From Paraburkholderia tuberum STM678 (GTDB lineage: Bacteria > Pseudomonadota > Gammaproteobacteria > Burkholderiales > Burkholderiaceae): DNA of 64,000 nucleotides. The notes below the pieces were generated by a model. The model worked only from the letters and a program-made list of their open reading frames with translations, was not told the origin of the DNA and ran no database searches. The translations under genes and the position numbers were made by a program. Where the stretch lies: positions 1 through 64,000 of the forward strand of contig NZ_CADFGP010000001.1 in the NCBI RefSeq assembly GCF_902833905.1, written 5' to 3'. Of this stretch, positions 18,934 through 28,300 are shown piece after piece; the stretch's first letter is position 1; each line of letters starts with the position of its first letter.

Positions 18934-18963
18934 TTGACATGCAAGCAATTTCTTGCCTATAGT
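18934..18963 (+). promoter_or_regulatory. Sigma-70 promoter overlapped by an inverted repeat (ArsR operon)
   Basis: TTGACA (18934-18939) and TATAGT (18958-18963) are spaced by 18 bases. The spacer contains GCAAG-CAATTT-CTTGC (18941-18956), an inverted repeat lying between the two promoter elements. This is the classic layout for a repressor that blocks RNA polymerase, here presumably the ArsR protein encoded 33 bases downstream. A second weaker repeat, AGTAA...TTACT, spans 18961-18980. Confidence 0.6.
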
Positions 18964-18995
18964 AAATGCAATAAATTACTTGCCTGTATCCGTTC

Positions 18996-19331
18996 ATGGC
19001 CGAGCGCCCCGACGACACCGACGTGCTATTCAAAGCCCTCGCCGATCCGAGCCGGCGCAAGCTGCTGGATGTGCTGCACGCGCACGACGGCCAGACTCTG
19101 AACGACCTGTGCGACCACCTCGACATGACGCGGCAAGGCGTGACCCAGCATCTGGGCCTGCTGGAAGCGGCTAACCTCGTCGTTACCGTACGCAGCGGGC
19201 GCGAAAAGTTGCACTTCCTCAATCCGGTGCCGCTGCAGCAGATCTACGAGCGCTGGATTGCCAAGTTCGAAAAGCCGCGCCTGAAGGCGCTCTCGACCCT
19301 GAAACGACGCCTGGAGAAAGGCAATGACTAG
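18996..19331 (+). CDS. ArsR-family regulator
   Basis: The product has 111 residues with a winged helix (LFKALADPSRRKLLDVLHAHDGQTLNDLCDHLDMTRQGVTQHLGLLEAANLVV, then VRSGREKLHFLNPVPLQQIYERWI). No metal-binding Cys cluster (ELCVCDL) is present. It therefore belongs to the non-metal branch that pairs with SRPBCC genes. Its stop lies 8 bases inside the next gene, so the two are translationally coupled. Confidence 0.92.
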   Translation: MAERPDDTDVLFKALADPSRRKLLDVLHAHDGQTLNDLCDHLDMTRQGVTQHLGLLEAANLVVTVRSGREKLHFLNPVPLQQIYERWIAKFEKPRLKALSTLKRRLEKGND

Positions 19332-19803
19332 ATCGACGTTCGTCTATGTGACCTATATCCGCACTACGCCGGAACAGTTGTGGTCGGCGCTCACCGACGC
19401 GGAGTTCATCAAGCAGTACTGGTTCGGCATGCACTGCGAAAGCGAATGGACGGCGGGCTCGTCGTGGAAACTCGTCTCGAGCGGCGGCCAGATCTTCGAC
19501 GCGGGCGAGATCGTCGAGGCCGATCCGCCGCGGCGTCTGGTGATCCGCTGGCAGCACCAGATTCGTCCCGAGTTGCAGGCCGAAGGCGATTCGCGCTGCA
19601 CGATGGAGCTCGAACCGAGCGGAACGGCGGTCAAGTTGACGCTCACGCATACGATCGAGCGCGATCCATCGAAATTCATCGAGGCGGTGTCGGGTGGCTG
19701 GCCGAAGATCATGTCCAACCTCAAATCGCTGCTGGAGACAGGCTCGATCGCGTTGCAGGAGGCTTATCCGGCCAATGGCGGGAGTCATGCCGGGAAGGCC
19801 TGA
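19324..19803 (+). CDS. SRPBCC (AHSA1-like) domain protein
   Basis: The product has 159 residues and fills the Bet v 1/AHSA1 fold: FVYVTYIRTTPEQLWSALTDAEFIKQYWFG, GGQIFDAGEIVEADPPRRLVIRW, CTMELEPSGTAVKLTLTHTI and SGGWPKIMSNLKSLLETG. Members bind hydrophobic ligands; those coupled to ArsR regulators have no agreed function. The ArsR-SRPBCC pairing with overlapping frames is a recurrent bacterial arrangement. Confidence 0.9.
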   Translation: MTRSTFVYVTYIRTTPEQLWSALTDAEFIKQYWFGMHCESEWTAGSSWKLVSSGGQIFDAGEIVEADPPRRLVIRWQHQIRPELQAEGDSRCTMELEPSGTAVKLTLTHTIERDPSKFIEAVSGGWPKIMSNLKSLLETGSIALQEAYPANGGSHAGKA

Positions 19804-19951
19804 TGCCTGATGCGGGGATACGCTGTAGAGCATCAGGTGTGTGGCTTCATCGTGGGGCCGAACGATGCATCCCAGGTTCGACGGCCGGCCGGCCGCGAGA
19901 TCACGCTGATAGAATCGTCTGCCCGACCCTCGCCCGTCTCAGGAAATCAGC

Positions 19952-20380
19952 ATGGAAATCCAGCCCTATCTGTTCTTCAATGGCCGTTGTGAGGAAGCCA
20001 TTGAGTTCTATCGTTCGGCGCTCGGCGCGCAGGAGTTGCTGAAGCTGCGCGCGAAAGACGCGCCGCCCGATCCCGCTCGCCCGGTGGCGCCCGAACACGC
20101 CGACAAGATCCTGCACGCGACGCTCGTCATCGGTAACACGCACGTGCTGATGTCGGATGGCGATTGCCGCGGCGGCAATGCCGTGCATGCGGGCTTCAGC
20201 CTGTCGGTCACCGCCGACGACCAGGCGTCCGGCGTCAAGTACTTCAACGCGCTGGCGGACGGCGGACAGATCACGATGCCATTCCAGCAGACCTTCTGGA
20301 CCAGCGGCTTCGGCACGTTGATCGACCGCTTCGGCGTGCCGTGGATGGTCAATGTGCGGCACGAGGAGCCCACGGCATAG
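19952..20380 (+). CDS. VOC family (PhnB/3-demethylubiquinone-like) protein
   Basis: The product has 142 residues: MEIQPYLFFNGRCEEAIEFYRSALGAQELLKLR at the start and FQQTFWTSGFGTLIDRFGVPWMVNV at the end. This is the two-repeat vicinal-oxygen-chelate fold of the PhnB-like group. Enzymatic activity is not established for this group. It follows the ArsR-SRPBCC pair at 148 bases on the same strand, a common companion in such clusters, and may share its control. Confidence 0.88.
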   Translation: MEIQPYLFFNGRCEEAIEFYRSALGAQELLKLRAKDAPPDPARPVAPEHADKILHATLVIGNTHVLMSDGDCRGGNAVHAGFSLSVTADDQASGVKYFNALADGGQITMPFQQTFWTSGFGTLIDRFGVPWMVNVRHEEPTA

Positions 20381-20585
20381 CATTGAAGCGGGCCGGCGTT
20401 CCATATCACACGCACACGCGAGCGCCGCTTCGCCGCGGCGCAACTACCTGTCCGGTCCGTCTTTCAATGAGTCATGTCTGCCAGGAAGGCTGCGCCTGCT
20501 GCGCGCGGCGTCGCCATGCGCGGGACCGAGAGGAAGCCTGCGCGCATGGAACGGCGACCAATGCGCCGTCGCGCCTAAGCGACGC

Positions 20586-20870
20586 TTACTGCGTCGCGGA
20601 CGCCGTGCTCGCCGGCGTGCTGTGGACCGACGCGGCGTCGCTCGCGGCGGGCGCTGCGCTCGCCGCCGCGCCCGCCTCGGCGTTCGCACGATTTGCCGCG
20701 TCGCTATCGCCCGGTGTGCCGCGCGGGCTCGCCGAATTGCTCATGACACCGCTGCTCGCCTGGCCCGTCGAGATACCGCCATTCTCGGCCGTCCGCTTGC
20801 AGCCGGATGCGCCCGCCAGCAACGCAACGGCCGACAGCGCGATCAGCATGTTTGCCGAAACCTGCCGCAT
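20586..20870 (-). CDS. Small predicted lipoprotein, Ala/Ser-rich
   Basis: The product has 94 residues from ATG 20870, with GGGAGAG upstream. A signal sequence (SANMLIALSAVALLAGASGC) ends in a lipobox-like AGASGC. The mature tail is low-complexity, rich in Ala, Ser, Thr and Gly, with no domain. Probably a lipid-anchored envelope protein of unknown role. Confidence 0.6.
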   Translation of the reverse strand: MRQVSANMLIALSAVALLAGASGCKRTAENGGISTGQASSGVMSNSASPRGTPGDSDAANRANAEAGAAASAAPAASDAASVHSTPASTASATQ

Positions 20871-20956
20871 GATTCGCTCTCCCTGGGATGACTCGGCTCT
20901 TGCAGCGAAGCATGCGCCATGCCCAATAGCCACACCGGGCGCGCGTCTGCTCGCGC

Positions 20957-21091
20957 GCGTACGCGGACCAGGTCGAGAAGGACTACGAGGTGTTCCGCCA
21001 CGCGTGCCGCAGCGGCAAGCTGGAAGCACGCACCGACTCCGACATGGCGGCCGACTTCGTCGCCTGGACGAGCGAGGCGTGGGGCTTGCCA
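20957..21091 (+). pseudogene. C-terminal relic of a DUF2252 protein
   Basis: One plus-strand frame reads AYADQVEKDYEVFRHACRSG, continuing KLEARTDSDMAADFVAW. The AYADQ.E.DY motif near the end is what I recall for DUF2252 (kinase-like) proteins. Upstream the frame loses similarity at once, and there is no start, so roughly 400 residues of the gene are missing. Assignment rests on one motif. Confidence 0.45.
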
Positions 21092-21106
21092 TCGAGGCCC
21101 GGTCGT

Positions 21107-21433
21107 TCAAGCCCCGTCGGCCTCGCCGACGACGCCGAACTCGGCGGTCGTCTTCACGTAGAACAGATGCAAACCCTCCGCGCGCAGTCGATCGAACAGC
21201 CGATCGGCTTCGTCGCTCGTCACCGCCATCACGACGGACAACGGCTGATCGGCAAGCTCGAAGAAGTGCGCGGAGTGAATGCGATGATGATGGCCGATGC
21301 CTTCGCTAGCCGGGATCAGGGTCGCGCCGCGCAGGCCGAGTTCGCTCGCGAGACGCACGAGCCAGTCGGCAAGCGGCTTGCCATGATGGCTGCGCCCCTG
21401 CTGGGTGAAGAACGTGATCTGAAAGCCGTGCAT
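21107..21433 (-). CDS. DUF190 (PII-like) protein
   Basis: The product has 108 residues from ATG 21433, after GGGGGGC. The family core is TFFTQQGRSHHGKPLADWLVRLASELGLRGATLIPASEGIGHHHRIHSAHFFELADQPLSVVMAVTSDEADRLFDRL, a ferredoxin-like fold related to PII signalling proteins. DUF190 genes usually sit beside crcB fluoride channels; none is present here, so its partner is unclear. Confidence 0.85.
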   Translation of the reverse strand: MHGFQITFFTQQGRSHHGKPLADWLVRLASELGLRGATLIPASEGIGHHHRIHSAHFFELADQPLSVVMAVTSDEADRLFDRLRAEGLHLFYVKTTAEFGVVGEADGA

Positions 21434-21686
21434 GTCGGTGCCCCCCAATGCGGATCGCGCCGTGTGCGCAAGGCGATCCGCACGCGAGCCGGTGGCCGCA
21501 TTGCGCCGTCCCCTGCCCGCTTACTTTTGTAAGCGGAAACCTGCAGCGCCGCGTGAGGCGCCGGTTGCAACCGATTCGGGCATCCCCGCTTGCCGCAGCA
21601 CGGCTCAGGACGGTCATGACACAAGTTTAGGTGTCGGGCCGCGCGAGTGCCAGGTCGAAACTGCTCACGTGCGGCGCGGCCCCGGC

Positions 21687-22469
21687 TCACTGACCGTACA
21701 CGTCGAAATCGAAATACTTTTTCGCAATGCGGTCGTAAGTGCCATCGGCGCGGATCTCGGCAATGGCTTTGTCGATCTTTTCCTGCAGATCGGTATCTTC
21801 TTTACGCAAACCAATCGCTGTGCCGCTGCCGAGCGTTTTCGCGTCGTAAAGCGGATTGCCGGCAAATCCGAAGTCCTTGCCGCGCGCGGTGCGCAAAAAG
21901 CCGATATCGGCTTGCACCGCGTTTTGCAGTGACGCGTCGATACGGCCGGCAAGCAGATCCGAATACACCAGATCCTGATCCTGATACGGCACGATCGCGG
22001 CGCCGGCCGGCTCCCAATACGTCTTCGCGTAGGTTTCCTGAATCGAGCCCTGCTCGACGCCGATGCGCTTGCCCTTCAGCGCTTCCGGCGTCGGCTCGAT
22101 CGGCGAGCCCTTCTTCGCGACCAGACGCGTCGGAATGCGGAACACCTTCGACGAGAACGCGATCTGCGCCTGACGCGCGGGCGTCATCGACATCGTCGAC
22201 AGCACGCCGTCGAATTTGCGGCCTTTCAGCGCGGGAATCATGCCGTCGAACGAATTCTCGATCCACACGCATTTCGCGTTGAGCCGGCGGCAGATCTCAT
22301 TGCCGAGATCGATATCGAAGCCGACGAGCTTGCCGTCGGCGGCTTTCGATTCGAACGGTGGGTAGCTCGCGTCGACCCCGAACCGCACGGTCGACCAATC
22401 CTTGGCGATTGCGCTTCCGGACGAGACGGCCAGCAGCGCAATCGTCAGGGTTGTCAGCATGGCTTTCAT
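21687..22469 (-). CDS. Periplasmic amino-acid-binding protein (HisJ/ArgT type)
   Basis: The product has 260 residues with AAGGAG before ATG 22469 and a signal peptide cleaved near AIA-KDW. The solute-binding family 3 core is VRFGVDASYPPFESKAADGKLVGFDIDLGNEICRRL, then FDGMIPALKGRKFDGVLSTMSMTPARQAQIAFSS and IGVEQGSIQETYA. The pattern (aromatic residues in YPPF, DGMIPAL) fits lysine, arginine, ornithine or histidine binding. No permease or ATPase genes are adjacent, so it must share components encoded elsewhere. Confidence 0.9.
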   Translation of the reverse strand: MKAMLTTLTIALLAVSSGSAIAKDWSTVRFGVDASYPPFESKAADGKLVGFDIDLGNEICRRLNAKCVWIENSFDGMIPALKGRKFDGVLSTMSMTPARQAQIAFSSKVFRIPTRLVAKKGSPIEPTPEALKGKRIGVEQGSIQETYAKTYWEPAGAAIVPYQDQDLVYSDLLAGRIDASLQNAVQADIGFLRTARGKDFGFAGNPLYDAKTLGSGTAIGLRKEDTDLQEKIDKAIAEIRADGTYDRIAKKYFDFDVYGQ

Positions 22470-22904
22470 GGTTGCTCCTTATTGGTCATTTGAAGAATTC
22501 AAACCGCGCGAAACCCGACATTCGACCGGGATCTGATCGCCGGCGCAAATTCATTAAAAAAATCAATTTATGCAGCGCGCGCATAGATTGGCGACAAGAC
22601 TTCCAGATTCCGATCAGTCACAGGTGATTAAAAAACGGTACGGCGCCGCTTAGAGATTCAACGTCGCGTCTTATCGCGGCGACGCAGTCTGTTTCAAAAT
22701 AAATGCGCGCGGATCGGCGGCGGCTTTTCGCGCGCCATTTTATTGAACGGATCGCAATGACAGTAATTCACTCGATGAGCAGCCGATAAGCGCCGCGCGG
22801 ATTGACGCACACAAAACGACCACCAGCGGACAACCGTGCGCCGGTTGCTTTGCCATAAGTTGTCACTTAGAATTTTCCGCAAGGCCTCCTGAGGAACCGA
22901 TGAC
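22470..22904. other. Divergent promoter region before the antiporter operon
   Basis: These 435 bases separate the binding-protein gene (minus) from mrpE (plus). They include AT-rich tracts (about 22550-22575 and 22695-22705) that could hold promoters. I saw no clear operator palindrome, RNA gene or repeat. Confidence 0.4.
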
Positions 22905-23432
22905 ATGGCTGCGAACAACGGAAAACCGGTGTCGTCGTTCGTTCCTCGGGGAATGCCTGGCCTCTGGGTCGTCCTGTTCGTCATCTGGATGATCGCCAAT
23001 GCATCGCTCGCCGTCGAACCCGCACTCGTCGGTCTCGTCATTACCTTCGTCATCGCGCGTGTCTTCGTATCATCGAGCGAAGCATGGCAGCGCCTACGTC
23101 TAACGCCAGGCGCACCTTATCACTTCGCCGCGTATAGCGCGACCTTCGTCGTCGAGCTCGTACGCGCCAATCTGAACGTGATGGCGCTGGTGTACTCGCC
23201 GCGTATCGACATCAAGCCCGGCATCGTCAAGGTTCGCACGCGCCTCCAAACCCCGCTTGGCCGTCTCGCGCTCGCCAATTCGATTGCGCTCACGCCGGGC
23301 TCGCTCGTCATGGATATTCGGGACGACATACTATTCATTCACTTGCTCGACGTGAAGACGACCAATATCGACGCAGCGACCGAGGCACTCGTCGCACCGT
23401 TCGAAAAGCATCTGGAGAAAGTCTTTGGCTGA
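22905..23432 (+). CDS. mrpE: Mrp-type Na+/H+ antiporter subunit E
   Basis: The product has 175 residues from ATG 22905, with GAGGAA upstream. MnhE/MrpE family: helices GLWVVLFVIWMIANASLA and PALVGLVITFVIARVFV, then the conserved FVVELVRANLNVMALVYSPRIDIKPGIVKVRTRLQTPLGRLALANSIALTPGSLVMDI block and a C-terminal cytosolic domain. First gene of a seven-gene operon; its end overlaps mrpF by 8 bases. Inner-membrane accessory subunit of a multi-subunit cation/proton antiporter. Confidence 0.93.
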   Translation: MAANNGKPVSSFVPRGMPGLWVVLFVIWMIANASLAVEPALVGLVITFVIARVFVSSSEAWQRLRLTPGAPYHFAAYSATFVVELVRANLNVMALVYSPRIDIKPGIVKVRTRLQTPLGRLALANSIALTPGSLVMDIRDDILFIHLLDVKTTNIDAATEALVAPFEKHLEKVFG

Positions 23433-23685
23433 GATCATGCTCCGGATCGCCGCCGTGCTGATCTTCTTCGCGATCCTGTTCGGCGTGATCCGTCTCGTGA
23501 TCGGCAAGACCCTCGTCGACCGCATCGTCGCGATCGACATGCTGACGGTCGTCTCGCTGTCGCTGATCGCGCTGTACGCGCAAGTCTCCGGTCGTTTCGT
23601 CTATATCGACGTCGCACTTGTCTATGCACTGCTGAGCTTTCTCGCGGTGCTCGCGATTGCGCGCTTTCTCGAAGGGGGGCTGTGA
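23425..23685 (+). CDS. mrpF: Mrp-type antiporter subunit F
   Basis: The product has 86 residues and three membrane helices, with the MrpF signature VIGKTLVDRIVAIDMLTVVSLSLIALYA and the ending YIDVALVYALLSFLAVLAIARFLEGG. Length is standard for the family. The start overlaps mrpE, and the next gene follows after three bases, so translation is coupled. Confidence 0.92.
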   Translation: MAEIMLRIAAVLIFFAILFGVIRLVIGKTLVDRIVAIDMLTVVSLSLIALYAQVSGRFVYIDVALVYALLSFLAVLAIARFLEGGL

Positions 23686-23688
23686 GCC

Positions 23689-23931
23689 ATGCTCGAACTG
23701 CTCCTGCTGCTGATGTGCGCGAGCATCCTCGTGAGCGGCGTACTGGCCGTCTGCCTGAAGAATCTGCTGGCCGCGATGGTGAGCTCAGGGCTCGCGAGCC
23801 TGTTCGCCGCGATAGCCTTCCTGCTGCTCGCCGCGCCCGACGTCGCGATGGCCGAAGCCGCGATCGGTTCCGGACTCGCGACCTTCATCTTTCTGTACGC
23901 GATCCGCAAAACCGGTTATCAGAAGGGCTAG
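23689..23931 (+). CDS. MbhD-like (DUF4040) subunit, stand-alone equivalent of an MrpA C-terminal segment
   Basis: The product has 80 residues and three helices. KNLLAAMVSSGLASLFAAIAFLLLAAPDVAMAEAAIGSG is the MbhD/DUF4040 signature (PDVAxxEAAxG). In standard Mrp systems this segment is part of the long MrpA subunit; as a separate gene it is typical of archaeal membrane-bound hydrogenase and related modules. Here it sits between mrpF and mrpG. Confidence 0.88.
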   Translation: MLELLLLLMCASILVSGVLAVCLKNLLAAMVSSGLASLFAAIAFLLLAAPDVAMAEAAIGSGLATFIFLYAIRKTGYQKG

Positions 23932-23934
23932 CGC

Positions 23935-24279
23935 ATGTTCGAACTGATCGGCAGCGTGTTCATCCTGGTGGGCGCCGTCTTTCTGTTCTCCGCCGGCCTC
24001 GGGCTGCTGCGCATGCCGGATGCGTATACGCGCATTCAGGCCGGCACCAAGGCGTCGACGCTCGGCAACATGCTCGTGCTGATCGGCCTCGCGTTCTATC
24101 ACCCAAACTGGACCTTCCGTCTGATCCTGCTGATCTACTTCGTGCTCGTGACCAACCCGGTGTCCTCGCATGCGCTATCGCGCGCCGCCTGGCTGATCCG
24201 CACGCCGATGACCTCGTCCACGATCACCGACGCACTCGCCGACGAAGGCGGGCGCACCGCGGGGGAGGCCGAATCATGA
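23935..24279 (+). CDS. mrpG: Mrp-type antiporter subunit G
   Basis: The product has 114 residues. MrpG core: ELIGSVFILVGAVFLFSAGLGLLRMPDAYTRIQAGTKASTLGNMLVLIGL, then NPVSSHALSRAAWL. The RMPDAYTRIHAGTKA-type motif is diagnostic. The polar C-terminal tail overlaps the next start (ATGA), so coupling with the MbhE/MrpB gene is expected. Confidence 0.92.
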   Translation: MFELIGSVFILVGAVFLFSAGLGLLRMPDAYTRIQAGTKASTLGNMLVLIGLAFYHPNWTFRLILLIYFVLVTNPVSSHALSRAAWLIRTPMTSSTITDALADEGGRTAGEAES

Positions 24280-24980
24280 TGCGTCGCGCGTTTGCGCTGC
24301 TGACGGTGCTGCTGTTCGCGGTCGTGTTCTGGCGGCTGGTCGGCGGCTACACCGAGCTGCAGGCGCTGCGCCCGCTCGCCTGGTACTACGTGGTCAGAGG
24401 GCCGCTCGAACTCGGCGCGCCGAACATCGTGACCGGCATTCTGATCACCTTTCGCGGCTTCGACACACTCGGCGAAGTCGCGGTGCTGTTCATGGTCGCG
24501 GCGAGCGTCGGCGTGCTGCTGAAAGAGGAAAGCAACGCGACCTCCGCCGCTGCGGCAGACGAATCCGCGCCCGCGCGCCGCCCAGCCGGCGAGATCGTAC
24601 ATACCGGCAAGCAGGTGCTGCTGCCGATGATCCTCACCTTCGGCGGCTACGTGATCGTCAACGGCCATCTGTCGGCGGGCGGCGGTTTCCAGGGCGGCGC
24701 GATCGTCGCGTCCGCCGTGATGCTGATGCTGCTCGCGCGGCCCCGCTCGACGCTGAACGTCGCGCTGCTGAGCGTCGTCGAGTCACTCGCGGGCGTGATC
24801 TACGTGTGCATCGGCATTCTCGGCCTCGTGCTCGCGGGCGGTTTTCTCGACCCGCGCTTTCTGCCGCGCGGCGAGTTCGGCACTTTCTTCAGCGCCGGCG
24901 CGATCCCGCTGATTTCCACGCTGCTCGGCGTCAAGGTCGGCGCGGAGCTGAGTGTCATCATCGACCGGTTCAGAAGCTGA
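24276..24980 (+). CDS. mrpB: MbhE + MrpB fused antiporter subunit
   Basis: The product has 234 residues. The N-terminal 80 residues carry the MbhE-like motif NIVTGILITFRGFDTLGEVAVLFMVAASVGVLL. A polar linker follows, then a complete MnhB domain (LLPMILTFGGYVIVNGHLSAGGGFQGGAIVASAVMLMLL, FLDPRFLPRGEFGTFFSAGAIPLISTLLGVKVGAELSVI). In the usual MrpA-B layout the MbhE part belongs to MrpA. ATG 24276 and ATG 24279 are adjacent alternatives. Confidence 0.88.
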   Translation: MMRRAFALLTVLLFAVVFWRLVGGYTELQALRPLAWYYVVRGPLELGAPNIVTGILITFRGFDTLGEVAVLFMVAASVGVLLKEESNATSAAAADESAPARRPAGEIVHTGKQVLLPMILTFGGYVIVNGHLSAGGGFQGGAIVASAVMLMLLARPRSTLNVALLSVVESLAGVIYVCIGILGLVLAGGFLDPRFLPRGEFGTFFSAGAIPLISTLLGVKVGAELSVIIDRFRS

Positions 24981-24996
24981 ACGAGAAGGAGAGCGC

Positions 24997-25371
24997 ATGA
25001 GCACGGGCATCCCGGTTTCGAAGATCCTGCTGATCACGGGCTTCTGCCTTTCCTTGATCGGCCTGTGGGGCATGCTGACCCACCGCAACATCCTGCGCAT
25101 CATCATCGGCTTCGCGGTGATCGACACGGGCCTGCACATCGTGATGGTCGCGACCGGTTACGTCACGGGCGGCACCGCGCCGATCATCGACGCGGCGCTC
25201 AGCAAATCCGCCGCCGCGCACCGCGCGATCGATCCGATTCCGTCGGCACTCGTCGTCACGGCGATCGTGATCGGGCTATCGGTCACCGCCATCATGCTGT
25301 CGTTCGCGATCCGTCTTCATGCCGCCAGAAAGACGCTTTCCATCGACGCCTTCACCGAGTCGAAATGGTAG
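24997..25371 (+). CDS. mrpC: Mrp-type antiporter subunit C (NuoK-like)
   Basis: The product has 124 residues from ATG 24997 after GAAGGAGAG. It is a NuoK/MnhC three-helix protein (SKILLITGFCLSLIGLWGMLTHRNILRIIIGFAVIDTGLHIVMVATGYV, PIPSALVVTAIVIGLSVTAIMLSFAIRL). The DPIPSALVVTAIVIG motif, with an acidic residue before it, is diagnostic of MrpC. The last codons overlap the next start (ATGGTAG). Confidence 0.92.
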   Translation: MSTGIPVSKILLITGFCLSLIGLWGMLTHRNILRIIIGFAVIDTGLHIVMVATGYVTGGTAPIIDAALSKSAAAHRAIDPIPSALVVTAIVIGLSVTAIMLSFAIRLHAARKTLSIDAFTESKW

Positions 25372-28300
25372 CCGCGCTGTTTCATCCGCTGCACATTTTC
25401 ATTCTCGGGCTCGGCGGCGGCTTCGCCATTCCGCTGCTGTACCGGCTCGGCAAGCCATGGCTCACGCTCGGCTTTTTCATCGCGCTGTGCGGCATCGTGC
25501 TCGTCTCCGGCGTGTCGTTCTACGGCCTGCTCGACGGCGGCGACACGATCGAGGTGCTGACCGCGGGCGCGCTGCCGCCGGTGTCGATCAATCTGCGCTT
25601 CGGCTTGTGGGAAGGCTTCTTCACGTTCAGCGTCAATGTGGTCGCGCTGCTCGGCGCATGGCATCTGTGGGACCGTCTGCGCGGCAACTACGCGGCGTTG
25701 CTGCTGTACCTGATTCTGGTGATGGGCATCGACGGCATGGTGATGACTCGCGACCTGTTCAACCTGTTCGTGTTTCTCGAGATCGTGTCGATCGCGACGT
25801 ACGGCCTGTTCGGGCTCGAGCGCACGCCCGCCGCGCTCGCCGCCGCGTTCAAGTACATCTTTGCGACCGTGATCGCGTCGACGCTCTTTCTGCTCGGCGC
25901 GGTGCTGCTCTACTACGTGAGCGGCACGCTGAACATCGACGAACTGCTGTCGCTGCGCGACCAGCTCGGCGGCCCGATCGGCACGACCGCGATCCTGCTC
26001 GTGTTCGCGAGTCTCGTGATCGAGCTGAAGCCGTTTCCGGCCAACGGCTGGGGGCTCGACGTCTACGAGACCGCGCCGAGCGGCGTCGGCGCGATGGTAT
26101 CGGTCGGCGTATCGGCGGGCGTGTTTTTCGCGCTGCTGAAATTGCTGCCGCTGTTCGACGGCCTGCTGACGCTGCTCGCCGTCTCGGGCGGCGTCACGTT
26201 CCTGTTCTCGAACCTGCTCGCGATCAAGCAGACGAAGCCGCAACGCTTGCTCGGCTATTCGTCGATCGGGCAGATGGCGCTGTTGATGCTGTCGCTCGCG
26301 TTGTTGCGCCAGATCGGCGCGGACGCATCGATCCCGCTCGTCGTCGGCGGGCTCTTCATCAACCATCTGTTCGCGAAGGCGGGGCTGTTCTGGCTGATCG
26401 GCGTGCTGCGGCGGCACGGCGACGACGCACGCGCGATCCTGTCGCGCAGCCCGTTGCTGATCGGCCTGCTCGGCCTCTTCCTGGTCGCGATTGCGGGACT
26501 GCCGCCATTCCCCGGCTTCTGGGCGAAGTGGGAACTCGTGATGCGCCTGACCGCCGCCGGCAAGCCGTACTGGATCGTGTTGATCCTGACCGGCTCGCTG
26601 CTCGAAGCGGGTTATATGTTCCACTGGTTCGTGCGCGCGCTGGCTCCGTCCGAGCTCGAGGCCAAAGCCCGGCCGAACATCGCCGCGCTGTTGCCGCTGT
26701 TCGGCGTCGCCGTGCTGCTGATCGCGGCGGCCTACATGGCAGCCGTGTTCTCGGGCGTCGTGTCGGCGTGGATCTTCTCGCCGCTCGCGGCGGGTGCGCT
26801 GTTCTATGCGGCCGATCGTCTGCCGGGGCGCGCGAAAGGCGTGCTCGCGGTGATCGCGATTGGATTGATCGGCAGTCTGCTCTGCGAGGGCTCGCGCGGT
26901 ATCGCCGGACTGTTCGCCTGGCTGCTGCTCGCGGGCAGCCTCGTGATCGCAGCGGCGAGTCTCTATCGCGACGACGTGCGCGCCGGCTTCTATCCGATGC
27001 TCGTCGTGCTGTCGCTGTCGATTCCGGCGCTGCTGCGCTCATCCACCTCGCTCGAGTTCTTCTATAGCTGGGAAATCATCACGCTGTCGTCGTGCTTCCT
27101 GATCGCGAAGTGCCGGCGCGCGGGACCGCACGTGCTGACCTTCCTGCTGTTTTCGCTGCTGGCTGCGTTCTTCCTGCTGGCGGGCTTCGCCAACGTCGCG
27201 GCGATCGACGACAGCATCGCGCTGTCGGCGCTGATCCATTCGGGACCGGAGGCGAACCGCGCGTTCGTGCTGCTCGCGGCGGGCTTCCTGATCAAGGCCG
27301 GCGCGATCGGCGTGCACGTATGGCTGCCGGGCGCCTACACCGAAGCGGAAGACGACGTGACCGCGATGCTGTCGGCGGTGGTCAGCAAGGTCGCGATGTT
27401 CGGCCTGTTGATCGGCACCTATCTGACGATACGCTCGGAGGTCGGCCTCGAACTCGCGCACGCGATGACCTGGATAGGCATGCTGACGGCCCTGTTCGGC
27501 GCGCTGATGGCGTTGCGGCAGAACGACTTCAAACGGATGCTCGCGCTCTCGAGCATGAGCCAGACCGGCTATATCGTCGCCGCGATCGGCCTGATGAGCC
27601 ATCTCGGCTGGGTCACCGCGCTGTATCTGGTCGCCAACCACATGTTCGTGAAGGGCATCCTGTTCCTCGCGCTCGCAGGCGTGATCTCGCGCACCGGCAC
27701 GCGCAACTTCGCCGATGTGGGCGGCCTCGCGCGCGAGATGCCGCTCACGTTCGCGATGGTCGTGATCGCGCTGGTGTCGATGTCGGGCCTGCCGCCGCTG
27801 ATGGGCTTCGGCGGCAAATGGCTGCTGCTGAGCGCAATGACCGACAAGGGTTGGTACGGGCTCGCCGTGTGCGGGCTGATCGCGACCTGCGCCGGCTTTC
27901 TGTACATGCTGCGCCTGCTGAACGGCGTCTTCCTCAAACCGCGCCCGCCGCAGCGGCCGCAGGTGCGCGAAGCGCCTGTGATGCTGCTGGTGCCGCAGTT
28001 GCTGTTCGTGGTCGGTATCGTGGTCCTGTCGTTCTTTCCGAAGGTGTTGCTCGAACCGGTGTCGGCCGCGATCGATCCGCAGTTCGCGGCGACACTGGTG
28101 TGGGGCGGCATGTCGCTCGAAAGCATCTACGGGTTCTGGAATCCGACGCCGGTCGTGATCGTCGTGCTGATCGTCACGGCGATCGTGTTCGGGCTCGGTG
28201 TGCTGTACTACCGCAGCCGCCGCGGCAATGCGCGCAACGCCCCGGATTTTTACCACTTCTACCGGCCGATCCTGAGCCGCACGGTGCCGCCGGTCGCGCA

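Noticed and set aside
23682-24275. N-terminal extension of the MrpB frame upstream of 24276
   Set aside because: It overlaps the MbhD-like and MrpG genes in another frame and is Arg-rich without helices; the ATG at 24276 overlapping the MrpG stop is the real start.
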